Notes: a model not told the origin generated them from the sequence alone. Numbered from the stretch's first letter, positions 36,337-48,688 are shown. The stretch: 64,000 bases of DNA from Malus domestica (GCF_042453785.1 NC_091674.1:26391001-26455000), one strand, 5' to 3'. Translations and numbers: made by a program.

Positions 36337-36546
36337 GGACAAGGATTGTCTGCCCTCCTTATTCCCGTGCCTTCCCATATCCTCCTGTTTGTGTGATCAC
36401 GGTTAAATCACGTCAACATTTTATATTACTATTCATTTTTGTCTTATTATCTCTATAAAAAAACAATATAAAATGTTGACGTGTCTTAACCGTGACCACA
36501 CAAAACAGGAGAGCACGAGAACAAGGAGGGCAGACAATCCTTGTCC
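36337..36546. mobile_element. Foldback MITE (210 bp) with perfect 9-bp target duplication
   Basis: Termini GGACAAGGATTGTCTGCCCT and the exact complement AGGGCAGACAATCCTTGTCC flank a second inverted pair (TTTTATATT/AATATAAAA). The 9-bp direct repeat AAGTTAAAA (36328-36336 and 36547-36555) is perfect. A 9-bp duplication points to a Mutator-like origin. The perfect outer 20 bp and duplication suggest a fairly recent insertion. Confidence 0.8.
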
Positions 36547-36555
36547 AAGTTAAAA

Positions 36556-38800
36556 CCGTAGCTAGGGTCACTCTTTTTCAAGGCAGGATTGAACTATACT
36601 AAAGTGCACGTAAATTAATAACATATATATATATATATACACACATATATCTTATAGCTAGCTCCTATACTTATATATCAACTTTATCTACATTATCAGG
36701 TTGCAGATTCGGCATGCTGTCATTCATGAAACACGTTTTAGGGCAATTTAAGCATCGACCATATTACTACAAAATTCACCGAGTATTAACTAGGATACTG
36801 CTTTTTTTTCTTCAGCATGGCACATGCTGTGCACTACTGGGGCATGCATGCTTTGCATATTCGATAGCAAAGAATCCCCTATATATATAGAGACGGATCA
36901 CTTTCAAAGCATGTCCCTTTAATTCATTAACTTAATATTAACAACAGGTCGATGCGGAAATCTTGAGCTTCAAGCTTCTGAAAACCTGTCCCGTAATCTT
37001 ATCTCTTTATGCATATTTTGCTTTGTGTTGGATCCTTTTTTCTATATCTTCTCTTCTCTCACTCAAATAAAAGTTTTGCAAAGGACAGTTTGATTCTTAA
37101 ATTCTTCACATCTTTGTCGATCACTTTTTTTTTTCTAAATCCAATGGGAGAGAAAGTCAATGTTACGTGTTTCTTATTGACACGGTTCAAATTTAAGTTG
37201 CTAAAAAATTGCATGGATGTTACAGAATATTTGTCCAAATTTCAAATTCCAGAGTGCATGCCCGTAGAAACATGATATGATACATGTATGAGATGGTGTG
37301 TGACTAAAGCATTTGTAGCTAGGGTTAATTTGAGTGGTCCTATCCATCATGATGGTCAAACACACTAAACCTCGTTATGGGTGCAGTCAATCCGGTTCTT
37401 TGGGGCCAGAGAATGGAACCTACAGTGAGATATCTGTCAATCCCTATGCCTTATGCTAGCTATGGCACATGTTTGTAATGATGCGCAGGTATTCGAGCAA
37501 AAACTAACCCCAACTTGATCTTGGGACCATATAATTGGCCAGAAAAGTTTCATGATGTCACTCTAGGTTATTTGGGTTTTGGTAGTGGTGCTAAATTTAG
37601 GGGCTTGGTGTAAAAATCTAAAGTAAGGGTAAGTTCAGTAATGTGATTAAAAAAAAAGAGATATTAGATTATCATTCTTTTATTTTATTGATTAAAATCA
37701 TATTTCTTTTCAATTTTTGATCAAGGTCATTTGGCATTAATAATATTATTAATTATTGTAATAATAAAATATTTTTTTATTTCTAAATATATTCATTTAA
37801 TGTTTAAAATGTTACAATTAGTATATTTATATTTATGACTAAATTTTTTTATCATATATTTTTAGTTTTAGTTTGTACCCATTTTTAATTTGTAATTTTT
37901 TTAATTGTATCAATTTTCTTTTCAATTTTAATTTATACCCATATATTAATTTCTTTTTGTGCCCATATTTTTTAAAGTTTATTTGTATTTGTACCCATAT
38001 TTTTTTTTATTTGTACTTTTTATTTTGCTAAATGTACCCATGCTAATTATATGTACCCATTCATGTAAAACTTTTTAATCTTAAAATGTACTCAATCTTA
38101 AATATACCAATTTGTTATATGTAAAATGTACCATTTTTTTTATATAAAATCTATTCAATTTTTTTCTAATCCATTTTTAAACTTATATGGGTACATTCAT
38201 TTTTCTTTGATTTTAAAATGTATCCATGTCAAGTTTAATCGAAGAAATTTACTAATGTTATTAAGCCTAATATCTTTTTATTTTTTGGTGATTTTGAAGA
38301 ATATACCCATGTTTTGATACAATAATTTTTTTGGTTAATTTTGATGAATGTACCCATGTTTACACACACACACACACACACAATAGTATATTTATATTTT
38401 AATATTTTTAATCCCACAAATTATTGTTTTTTATTTAAAATCTCATTTATATAAACAACTAAAATTTCTAATTTTTAATTAAAAAATTACAGTAATGTAC
38501 AGAGAAATAAATTATCACATTAATTTCAGGGACCTCGATCAAAAATTAAAAATCAACAAGGTTTCAATCAAAGAATATTCATAGCTAAGGACCACATCCA
38601 AAGTCTCCCTTACAAAAAAGAAGATAAATATGTAATTGTATATTCACAGTTTGTTAATAAAAAAATTTGATATGAAGGCATTTATCTAACATTTGGTAAT
38701 GTATTATAAATTTAGAAGTTGAGAGTAGATATCTAAAACTAAATGTAAGATAATATTAACGAAAGAGAGAGGGACATATAATTGTGTATATATATATGTG
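36556..38800. other. AT-rich intergenic tract with a TACCCAT-rich core
   Basis: No gene. From about 37870 to 38360 the heptamer TACCCAT or a one-base variant recurs about ten times in the same orientation (for example near 37876, 37937, 37996, 38034, 38052, 38303 and 38349), spaced irregularly in poly(A/T). A (CA)n microsatellite is at 38362-38381. Confidence 0.55.
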
Positions 38801-39508
38801 AATTTTGTGACGACCCATCCCTAATTCTATATTTTTACAAATTTTAAAAGCGTGATTTTACGAAAATGGCCTTAGAGGCGAGGGTATTGACTTTCGTGGA
38901 CCAACGTTTAGTGAGACGTACGAATATTCCTATAGCGATCCAAGGTAGGTATATTACTATTTTATATCTTCTTTATATCTTTGCATTCAAACTATATTAT
39001 GATATAAGGTTATTTGAGGGTAAGGAAAGAAAGAAAAAAAAAAGGGAGAAGAAAAGGCTGCCTGATGGCAGCGAAGGAATAAGGAGAGAGGGAGTGACGA
39101 ATAGGAGGGAAGAACTAGGAGGGAAAGGAAGGAGGAGAGGAAGAAGGGGATCGGCCGGGTCCCTTAAGGAACCGTGACCCGACTTGAGTCTATCTCCCAA
39201 CTCCGATCACCATGGATGGCGATCTTGGTGTCAAAATGATCCTTACCTCGAGGCCAATCAGTCCCTCTTCCATTTTTACACTAAAAATGACGAGGGGGAG
39301 TTCAATTTTAAGGAGAATACCCACGGTGGGTGCGTTGGCCTTGGGTGGAGATCCATTAAATTTGAAACGTTCTTGCCCAATTACCACGACCTTTAGTACC
39401 CCCTTGAGGTCTGGAACAAAGCCCAAACAATAGTAGGGACGTCGGAGCATCCTTGGGGTTGAATCGAGCACACCCAAAACTAGGGTTTTCGGCGAGTTCA
39501 AGGCAAAT

Positions 39509-39724
39509 AGGAGCCTTTCTAGGCTAAATTGGACTTGGCCGCAGGCGACGATGATTCGTGACATCTCGATATTCATGCTAGGGAGTCATAGCACGGACCT
39601 CAAGTAAGTGGGTCTTAGGAGCCTTTCTAGGCCAAATTGGACTTGGCCGCAGGCGACGATGGTTCGTGACATCTCGATATTCATGCTAGGGAGTCATAGC
39701 ACGGACCTCAGGTAAGTGGGTCTT
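39509..39724. repeat. Two tandem copies of a 108-bp unit in the solo LTR
   Basis: The unit begins AGGAGCCTTTCTAGGC at 39509 and again at 39617. The copies differ at about three positions (for example GATGATTCG/GATGGTTCG). This is a local duplication within the LTR. Confidence 0.85.
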
Positions 39725-40423
39725 TTCCTTTCTATCGTACATATATATATATATATGATTGATAATTCCACAAACGGTTATAAATTGATTATTGTATATA
39801 ATTACTGTGAATGCTTTAAAGTACTAATGCGAACTACGAATGGCTTGATCCCTGTTTAGGGTACGTAGGCAGTCTAACAAGACGTTAGATGCAGCCATAC
39901 CATAAATGAGACTAAATAATTGAGACAATAGCCTTGTTTGGGAAATTGTGCAATGTGAGGGACATTGATGAAAAATGTGAGATTTAACCTGATGATTTAG
40001 TGATTGGATGTTGGTCATAAATCATAGTGTGAAGGATCGAGAAATTGAAGTAAAGAATTGTAAGTATTGATAGTTAGTTAAACTAGTGTTTAGTTGAGCT
40101 TGTCACTGATAATTATTCCCGAAAATTAATAGTTTAGGAGTAGGGCATTATAGATTGTGCATTTTTCGCCACATTATTGATGTGTATATATATATTTGGA
40201 AGCACTACGTTATGGTTAGGTTTTGGATTGCATCAAGGCATATCCATAAGTATATTATTGCACATAATTATTGTGAATGCTTTAAAGTACGAAGGTGAAC
40301 ACATGATGCACAGATAGGTTCAGGTGAGTATATGTTGTGAACTGTGGGATGCATCGTTATGATTACATTTTATTTGGAACGATTGAGTGATGGCATGACT
40401 ATATTTATGTTTTAAGCAACTCC

Positions 40424-40976
40424 GACACTGTCGTACAGGTTGCAATAGAGGCAACTTCGACATTGTCGTACATGTTGTCTATAAGTCGTACGTGCCATAT
40501 TAGATGCATTTAGAGCCCATAACACTGCACCCCGGCGTTAGTGCTCTCGCCCGAGGACAGGGCCTAACCTTCACATGATCGTTTACCTCCCGCACCACAC
40601 CTTCACCTTGGATTCAAGGTAGGTGCCAGCCTGTTGTACATACCACATTAGGTGGTTCCGACTCGTAGGTGACTTGCCATACTTCGCACAGCCTTCACGT
40701 GATCGTAGCACTTGAGCGTAATTATTTACACTTAACCTGTCGTACAAACCACTAGAGGTGGTTCCGACTCGTGTGCAGGGATATGTGATGAGTTATGGGT
40801 TCAGCCGTACAGGCCACAAGAGGTGGATCCGACTGGCATATTACTAGGATATTGATTGATGAGATATGGATAAGTCGTACAGGTCACTATAGGTGACTCC
40901 GACTTATGTACTGGCATTGATTGATGAGTTATGGTTGTAGTCGTACAGGTCACTATAGGTGACTCTGACTGGCGTG
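40424..40976. repeat. Array of degenerate hairpin repeats (GTCGTACAGGTCAC...GTGACTCCGAC)
   Basis: At least six related units of about 31 bp occur at irregular spacing of 60-90 bp. The best ones (near 40871-40905 and 40940-40970) read AGTCGTACAGGTCAC, a TATA loop, then GTGACTCCGACT, so AGTCG pairs with CGACT and GGTCAC with GTGACT. Earlier units keep GTCGTAC plus GGTGGTTCCGACTCG with a diverged loop. The last units share a longer spacer (GATTGATGAGTTATGG), suggesting amplification of a hairpin plus spacer. Confidence 0.75.
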
Positions 40977-41550
40977 CTAGTATGGGTTATTAAGCACATG
41001 ATTATCTATATTACTAATGAAATGTTGTGTCGTGGTATACTTATGGATTTACTGTTAGTATACTTTTGATTTCATACGTATACGTAGTATGATTTTTTGG
41101 AAGCTATACATGTTTTACGACGAGGGGTTACTACCTTTGATAATTGTAATGATTTTGGAAGTCTTTATTTTGCTCACTCACACTTTTTATTTTGCACCCC
41201 TCCAAGTCCTAGTAACAAAGTTCTGTATCAACGAGGACTTGTGACACTCCCAGTTCAGATGGCTCCTTTAGATGATATAATTATTATCTTACCTCACTGT
41301 ACTTTACTTATGCTCTGCATCACATGTGAATTGGGTCCATACCCGCTTACCGCGCACTCATGCATATAGGCATTTTAGGTTTAAATTTATTCATAGTTTA
41401 CGCATTATCACACTTTATGGCTTCGTCACTTTCTAGGTGTTGGCCAGCACAGCTCGATTCGGACTCCTAGTGGACATTCCGGGTCAGGGTGTGTCAAATT
41501 TACAATCACATAATAAAATATAGTTTTTGTAGTATTAGTATCATGTTCTA

Positions 41551-41698
41551 CGAGAAATTTTTCAGTGTGTCAGGAACACGATTTGGTACATCAAATGTCA
41601 TTATATAATTTGTTAAAAACTTAAACAAATTCTAACCAATTGTATAATAACACTTAATATATCAAATCGTATTTTCGGCCCACAGAATTTTTTTTTTC
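41551..41698. mobile_element. Copy 2 of the TTTTTCAGTGTG foldback MITE family
   Basis: The left arm GAGAAATTTTTCAGTGTGTC...CGATTTGGTACATCA pairs with the right arm, whose reverse complement includes CTGTGGGCCGAAAATACGATTTGATATATTAAGTG. A central inverted pair surrounds a short AT-rich loop. Confidence 0.55.
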
Positions 41699-42017
41699 AC
41701 ATTCTACATTCGTTTTCATGCATGTGAAAGAAAAAAGATTGCGTGTGGTTTGTTACCAATACAACCAATAGTCGTAGATTATGTGCACTACTTTCTCTTC
41801 AACTAAGAAGTCAAAAATCGATAAATATATATAAGTCTGCTGCAAGATCACACCGTAGTCAGACTCTTATTCGCATGCGCGACACTTCCAACGGTGACTG
41901 CGGCGCGCGGCATACATATATAGCAAACAAGTCAAAAATATTCTCTTTGCTATATAAAACTCCACGTAATAATTGACCAATCTACAATTGGTCGGTCGAC
42001 AGGATCTTCAGCCCCTT

Positions 42018-42190
42018 TCTGTGAAAGATTTTTCAGTGTGGTCGGTACAGGGATGGTACATCACGTGTCATTAAATAAATAGTAGGATGTGTTTGCTAAA
42101 AAATTAATAACTTAAAAAATAAAATTTCCTACATTCCTATTAAAACATGTGGTGTACTACTTGTGCTCCCGTCACAATTAAAAATTTCTT
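42018..42190. mobile_element. Copy 3 of the TTTTTCAGTGTG foldback MITE family
   Basis: Begins GTGAAAGATTTTTCAGTGTGGTCGGTACAGGGATGGTACATCACGTGTCATTA, matching the copies at 30785 and 41551, and ends with an inverted GTGGTGTACTACTTGTGCTC segment. Confidence 0.5.
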
Positions 42191-43373
42191 CCATTCTATT
42201 TGGTTATCTATTTTTATAATTTAATCTTTCCATCAACTAATCTTTAATTTAGTATTAGTTTTCTCCACTTAAAACTTCCATGCAGATGCCGACGCAGGGA
42301 ATTCTTTATTGTCACCAAGTTATTACATAGCAAACGTTTATTAAACGGGTGGTTCGCTTTTTAATTATATGACAAATATTTATTGATTGTGAAAAAGTTT
42401 CTTTGTATAATTGGGGTGAAATGCATGTTGATCAAATGTAACCATCGAAATACAGGGAATGTTTCTATGAGAATAATAAAACGTTGCACCTGGTCCAGAT
42501 ATCAAATACAAGATTCTATTGTCCACTTAATCGAAGGTAAATTCGACTCATATGAAAGTGCAAAAAATATATATATAATGAGTTCGATAACTAGTTGTCC
42601 GGTCGCTTTTTCAACCTAACTTTATTATGATTAAGTTATATTGTTATAAAAAAATAAAAAATAAAAAATAAAAAAGCCTATCGTTTGTGAGAGAAGAAAA
42701 AAACCTATCCTACTTGCTATTCTTTCTTTGTTCTGTAGTTATACGTCAGAATGATAGTTGTCTCTACTATTTTTGCTACGAAATCTATCGATTGGGTCCC
42801 ATTCTTGTCTATTGAACCCGACCAAGTGTCCTTGACCTTACTAAGCCAAGAATTGAGATTTTTTTCGGATCTCTTCACGGAGATTTGAACTATTTAGTTT
42901 AAATTTTGTGTTTCTCGTTAGCTTATTTCATTAATTCATCTCATACAATACAAAAGTTCAAATCTCTTTTTTTCTCTTTTTAACAACCCAAATGTTTGGG
43001 CCTTTGAGCTCTGCACATAGAGATCCACAGAGGATTTTAACTCCTAAGCTAGACACTCTTTGCATCACCTTCTTCTGCATATTTTTGTCCTATTGTTATG
43101 GCTTGTGTGATTAAAGATTACAATAATTAATTATTAGCTATTTGAGAATCATGTGATTAGTGAATTAAACAATATTTTGAGGGATGCCATTAAATTTGCA
43201 TTAGTCAAGAAAATAGGCTTAACATAGCAGTTGAGTTAAGTAGCTAACTTATTTAGTGGACTACATAATATTTTTAGATTTGCATATTATACACGAGGAT
43301 TATGTTCAGATCTTGTCTCCTTATCCTAAATCCAATTCGAATCGAAACACATACCATCATCTATTGGTTTAGG
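42191..43373. other. Intergenic AT-rich DNA
   Basis: No gene, RNA gene or clear repeat is recognised in this stretch. ORF 42383-42619 has no recognisable features. Confidence 0.6.
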
Positions 43374-44245
43374 ATAATGCTAGGGAAACTAAATTTGTAA
43401 ATTAAATTGAGTTTTTTTATTAACACCCCATATATTGTTGAATACACCCCATATAAATATGTATTATTAAATCACTCATGTATATTAACATGAAATGACT
43501 ATTTAGCCCCAAAAAATTTAAAAGAAATTGAATAAACCCTTAATTGACCAAACCCCCCCCCCAATTGATAGAAACCTAAACCCTAAAAATAAAATAAAAA
43601 TGTTACAAATTCGTAACCAGATGTAGTTCACTATCGATTTTGTAAGAACTACAACATTTTTTTGTTATAAAAATCTATAACTACTCCAAAACAAATTTTC
43701 CGATTTCTCTAAGTGGTAAGCTTGGCAGTTGGCACTACTTTCTTTTAAGTTTTGTACAGTACAAAGAATTAAACCCATTATAATCTTCCCATTATGATTT
43801 TGGAGAAAAAAATTCACGCATGTCCTATCATTCTTTTTTGGGTCAAAATTTTGTGAGATTGACTCTAGAGGAGTAACAGAGAGGGATACAAATTTTGGAT
43901 TTGTGCTCTACCAGTAAAATAAACCAACAATCGAATGTCTTGTAGTCAACCTCATAATTAGCATTTACATGTTTAGCGAGAGTCTTAAAATTTGGAGGTG
44001 TGATGAGAATGAACAATGAGAGAATGTTGAATGTATGTGAAGAAAGTGGGGTGTACGTAGAAATTTTGGGGTGTGAGGGTAGTATAGGAAAGTATGTGGG
44101 ATGTACTAAGATAAATTTTGATTGAAAAAGAAGATGTGGGGTGGATTTAGTATGGGGGGTGTATTCAATAATATTGATTAACGTGCTTATTTTTTTATTG
44201 ATGAAACATCATTTAATTTACAAATTTAGTGTACCTGACATTACT
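43374..44245. mobile_element. Non-autonomous TIR transposon (about 870 bp)
   Basis: The left end (TAATGCTAGGGAAACTAAATTTGTAAATTAAAT) matches the reverse complement of the right end (TAATGTCAGGTACACTAAATTTGTAAATTAAAT). The arms continue with TATTGTTGAATACACCCC on the left and TATTATTGAATACACCCCCC on the right, over more than 80 bp. There is no transposase. The target duplication is not resolved, so the superfamily is open. Confidence 0.6.
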
Positions 44246-45699
44246 CAATGGTTAACATAAGATCTTAGGACCTTAATTTATTGAGAGTAGGTTTTGCAAC
44301 TATAAAGTTTACCTAATAATCCAAATGAATGGGCAATTAACAATACCAAACAACATTATTAAACCTTGATTACTGATACCATGAAAAGCTATATATCACT
44401 TATATATTTTGGGTTTTGCACGTACGTACAATCAGAAACGAATAGCATTATTTTCATTTTAATCTCTCAATCTGCATACTCAGGTAATGAGAATATAAAT
44501 GTAAATCACATTTTTTTCATTTTAATCTCTCAATCTGATCATCGTCCCAAATCATCATTTCATAAAACTTTTTGTTTTCTTTACATCTAGATCTACCTTT
44601 GAAGGAGTTTTGCTAGTAAGATTAGTGGCGGAGCAAATATGGAAGTTACTGGTTGTCCATAACTTTAACAACTTCAAAAACTCCATACATATTTGTATAA
44701 GTATTGTATTTGATTCTATAAACAGTTAGGGTAAACTAAACTACAACCTTCTCCTCTTACTTTTTTTTATTTGTTTCTATCATCCATGTCTTCCTTATTT
44801 TCTCTCTTTTTGTGTGTGGCTCTATTGTGAGCACCAAATGCTTGATGAAATGCCTCAATTGACAAGCTTTAGCAGTCTTCAACATTACTCTATAGTTTTC
44901 TGTAGCCACCATTGACAAGCCTCTACATATCGTAGTAGTTGTTGATATATATTGGCATAAGCCTTTGGTACATGGTGGCAAGAATCGGCATGTTCCTATC
45001 AGGTGCTCGATGAATGGTCCAATGAAGTTTTTTTTTTTTTTGTTGAAATCATGACTCCAATATTTGAAAATTCTAGCTCGACCACCAGCTGAGGTCATGT
45101 GTTCTTCTCATTTTTTACTCCCGTTTTAGTCTCAGACTCCTAGCCATGATCAATGCATCCACAAATAATGTATTCTTTTATATGACAAATATGTATACAA
45201 CCATGTATTTATCTTGCTCGGAAAATTGTATACACGATGAAATTGAAATATTTAAGTTTGAATTCCAGTATTGTATTGTTTGCAACTGGATAAATTCTCA
45301 TTGCTCTCATCAATCCCAGTAGACAAAGTTCTAACGATAAAATATTTGGGTTGGACTTATATTCTACTACTTTAGAATGTGAAGGGCATGATAACGGAAG
45401 AGAAGAGCCAACGGATTAACAAAAAATGTCCGACTTGGGGCTCTTCACGTGTATAATCAACTGACCCCAAAGCCCAAGGGGATTCCATTCCATAGAACCT
45501 GTGGTTGGTGTTTAATTTTTCACTTTCGAAGGGCACCGTTTTTTAGTTTTGTTACAAACGATAGAATATCTATATTAAAATAAAGGGAGAAGGATTCAAA
45601 CATAGAATTTCGGATGTAATGATAAATGCTCTTGACCAATTGAGCTATAAGTCACATGCACATGACACATGTTTTCAACTCGCTAAACTTTGTAGTTAA
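44246..45699. other. Intergenic DNA with a tRNA-like SINE head
   Basis: At 45590-45655 (minus strand) GTGACTTATAGCTCAATTGGTC gives an A box and TATGTTTGAATCC a weak B box, as in the other SINE-like repeats here. A 113-codon minus-strand ORF (44757-45098) shows no recognisable motif and is not called. Confidence 0.5.
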
Positions 45700-46882
45700 A
45701 ACTTATTAGTGATCGGTTTGGTAAGCTATACACTGGTCCTTCTCACTAATCTCGGGTTGATGTCACACACAGCCAAGCAGTTGTCGAGTATCTTGTTATC
45801 GTTCGTGCCTCGCTTTTCTATGTCCTCCACCATTGCCTCCCATGAATCTCAGCCACTCGGCGAACATCCGAATCATGCACATAATGTATGATCTCATGTG
45901 GAAGCAAAGCATCAGCCCTAATCTTGGACTTACCACTCGCTTCACCTCCTTCAAGTACGTTTCTACTACCTAATCGTCCTCCGGCGAAACCTCCCTTTCA
46001 ACCTCATTGATGAGCAAGTACGTTTCTACTACATAGTCGTCCTCTGGCGAAATCTTCCTTTCAACCTCATTGATGAGCCAGTCTAGAACTCTGTCGGCGC
46101 AATGTGCTTCTCCTGAGAAAAGCTTCCTAGCAATGCTTTCACACAGGAAAGCAGCATGGATGTCACGGTCGCATTCATCCTCACTTATTCACTTATTCTC
46201 ATCATCGTCATTAATATCATCATATTTCTTCTGCTCCTTCATCAATTTCGGTTTCTGCTCAATATTATCATCGGACTTCTTCAAGTACTTGACGAAAGTA
46301 TCTGAAACTTGGTCATGTAACAACTGATAACTGCTCGCACCTCTCAACAACCTTGTTACATATTTTTTCTTGGAGGATCTCTATCCTACATCTACAACGT
46401 CTAGGACAACTAGTACAACTTACACCGGCAAAAATATTTTCCTACCTCATCCCGTCTTGTCCCTGTAGAAGCCGGAACAGATCTCTGGGAGGACAAAAAA
46501 ACTGCCGCACGACTCGGCAAAAGTGTCGAGGTTGTGCAATAGGGTCTTGGGGTGGTTATGGTGGGAGCCAGCACGCTTCATCAACGAACTTTGCAAGCCC
46601 AGTTACTAGTCCTCCTAGGTTATGTATTAACGTCAGGGTTCTTAGGGGATTGAAGAACCAGGTCAGCGGCATCCTTTTCTTCAGCATATCTCCTCCTCCT
46701 CCTCCTTCCTCATTATCATCATCATCATCTAAGTCGGAGTCAATCCTAGGGTTAGGATTAGAACAAGTGCTCAACCCCCTAACCAATGTGATTTGATTTG
46801 GGGGTGCAACATCAATATTATCTTTTGTCTTGGCAACCATGAAATTATCCAAAGGATCTCTAGGCAGCTGTTGTTTGATCAT
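45700..46882 (-). pseudogene. Decayed protein-coding gene of unknown identity
   Basis: On the minus strand a coding-like series begins with a 108-codon frame (46556-46882) holding an acidic DSDLDDDDDNEEGGGGGD run and a LTLIHNLGGLVTGLAKFVDE segment. It continues through stops and frame changes near 46550, 46440 and 46320. A more open part follows near 46000-46330, including CDRDIHAAFLCESIARKLFS and RVLDWLINEVERKISPEDD. An in-frame repeat of LLINEVER-SPEDDYVVETY marks a 63-bp local duplication (about 45953-46077). Codon use and amino-acid composition look genic. I do not recognise the family. Confidence 0.45.
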
Positions 46883-47883
46883 TGTGGAGGAGGACCAACA
46901 AGAGTTGCATAAGTATGAGCCGCCCGCGGCGCCAATCTTCTTGTGATCAGTTTTGAAGCTCCACTAATGTTCTTGACATGGTGGTTCTTGTTTGCTTCAC
47001 CACTGACAGGATTTAGACTTCACCGATGCTTTAATTCAGGACAAGAACTAGGAAATAGGGTTCAGGAGGAGCAGGACGAGGAGCCTGCATGCCATACTTT
47101 AATACAGGAGGCGGAGCTAGCTGATCCCCCCTGTGTTAGGGCCAGTATCCTTTGGGAATGCATTGTACAAACAAACGTTATAATTTTCAATGTAACTATC
47201 ACATTTGCACGTGATGCTATAATTTCACACATTATAATACGTGTTACAATACTAATCATGTCGTACACTTACGCTTTGGTTGACTCGTAGCCGGCCCAAT
47301 AGGATCAGTCATTCTAAGTATGAGTTTCATTTTTTGATTGTAATTAATAGTGAATTTCAATTATTGTATCTATCCCATAGGTTACGAATTAGTGAACTGA
47401 TTTTCACACATCTTTATTAGCTCTTTATTTTTTACCACCAAATTGAATGTATCATGGAAAAAACAGTGGATGTGATTAAATAAGAAAGTGTGAAAAGCTA
47501 AAATGTGTATTTATAATTTCATTTTGAATTAGTTACAATTCAAATAGTAAGTGACTTGTAACTCAATTGATTAAAATTATTCGTCCATACACTCGAAACT
47601 TGTGTCCCAATTCGCCTCCCCATAGTTTAGATGAATATACTATTTCGTATTTAATGTAGATTTCCTTATTGTTTGTAAAAAGAATTACGGTTCAATTGAA
47701 ACCACCGACATGTCGTGTATAAATATTTGTACTGGGGTGGGGTCCCAAACGATAGAAAGAGAAGAATAGAAATATTTACCAGCATCGACTTTCCCACTTC
47801 TTCGTTGGCCGTATTACCAAACATCAGCAAAATAAACCTTTCCTATCTTAAACCCTTCACCAAACAAACAAAACCCCTCCTAA
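46883..47883. other. Intergenic DNA with a tRNA-like SINE head
   Basis: At 47550-47620 (plus strand) GTGACTTGTAACTCAATTG resembles an A box followed by a degraded B box, related to the 45590 repeat. The remainder is AT-rich. No supported gene. Confidence 0.45.
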
Positions 47884-47994
47884 GAAAGATTTTTAAGTAT
47901 GACCGTCACCACATGTCACTATATAAATGATGAGATAGGTATGTTAAAAAGTTAATAACTTTAAAAATAAAAAATAAAAAAATTTCCCATCACT
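47884..47994. mobile_element. Diverged copy of the foldback MITE family near the ATM relic
   Basis: AAGATTTTTAAGTATGACCGTCACCACATGTCACTATATAAATGATGAG resembles the 42018 copy (AGATTTTTCAGTGTGGTCGG...CACGTGTCATTA), but only half is recognisable. It lies about 150 bp upstream of the ATM-like first exon. Confidence 0.35.
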
Positions 47995-48512
47995 TATATA
48001 AAAACATGTTTATCCCCCGCCTCACCTTCCATCTTCCCACCATTTTCTCAGCCACAAAATTCTCACCTGGAAACGAAACCGTAGCTCCCGTCTCTCATAC
48101 TCAGACCGGCGGGTTCGTCATCTGAGCTTCGGCGGCCTCCGATGGTAACTTTCAGAGATGTCCAAGAGATTGTCTCCAAGCTTTCCTCCGATAAAGTCAA
48201 GACTCGAGAAGCATCTATTTTTTACTCTCTCTTTCTCTCACCCATCTGTCTTTACCATCTGTTTGGTCGCCGGGAAAATGCAGTCATACGAAATGAAAAT
48301 GGAATTGTTTAAACGGGTAGTAATTGCTTTCAGGAATCTGAAGAACTGTATGACTTAATAGCCAAGATGATCGTCTGTGCTGATTAGTTATGATGATTCA
48401 ATTTGTAGAAAAATATTTGAAGTTTTTGAAAGTTGAACAGAAGCTTAATGTCCGCTTAATTTCTCAAAAGTTAGCTTAAACTCGGAGTTCAATCAGGTCG
48501 AAAGTTTGTTTC

Positions 48513-48688
48513 TATTAGTAAAATTATCCTTTCATTTCATTACTACAATAAGATTACACAATGATGTCTTATATACTAGTTACTCACTAGTATTAGATAA
48601 CTAACTAATTACACCTTCATCAACTAATCACTCACTAATTATAAAACTACCATAACAACCTTAACTATTTACAGTTTTACCCTTATTA
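48513..48688 (-). repeat. 3' LTR of Copia copy 2
   Basis: 176 bp, TATTAG...CTTATTA on the plus strand. The complement of the polypurine tract (TCCCCCCTAAAA) begins at 48689. Confidence 0.93.

Larger units (their letters stand above)
38806..41496. mobile_element. Probable solo LTR (2.69 kb) with internal repeats
   Basis: The element begins TGTGACGACCC and ends GGGTGTGTCA, TG...CA type, and is flanked by the 5-bp direct repeat AATTT (38801-38805 and 41497-41501). It is clearly GC-richer than its surroundings. No protein domain, PBS or PPT is present, so it is read as a solo LTR of a large LTR retrotransposon. It contains a 108-bp tandem duplication and an array of hairpin repeats (separate entries). 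A TG/CA-ended non-autonomous element is the alternative. Confidence 0.6.

Noticed and set aside
38866-39177. 103-codon ORF at the start of the 38.8-kb solo LTR
   Set aside because: Lys/Arg/Gly-rich frame through purine-rich DNA without domains; the LTR interpretation explains the region.
40424-40976. CRISPR-like array of hairpin repeats
   Set aside because: Spacing is irregular, units are diverged, and they lie in a plant LTR; no cas genes or unique spacers of constant size.
44757-45098. 113-codon minus-strand ORF
   Set aside because: No recognisable motif, poly-Lys runs from homopolymers and no splice or homologue support by eye.
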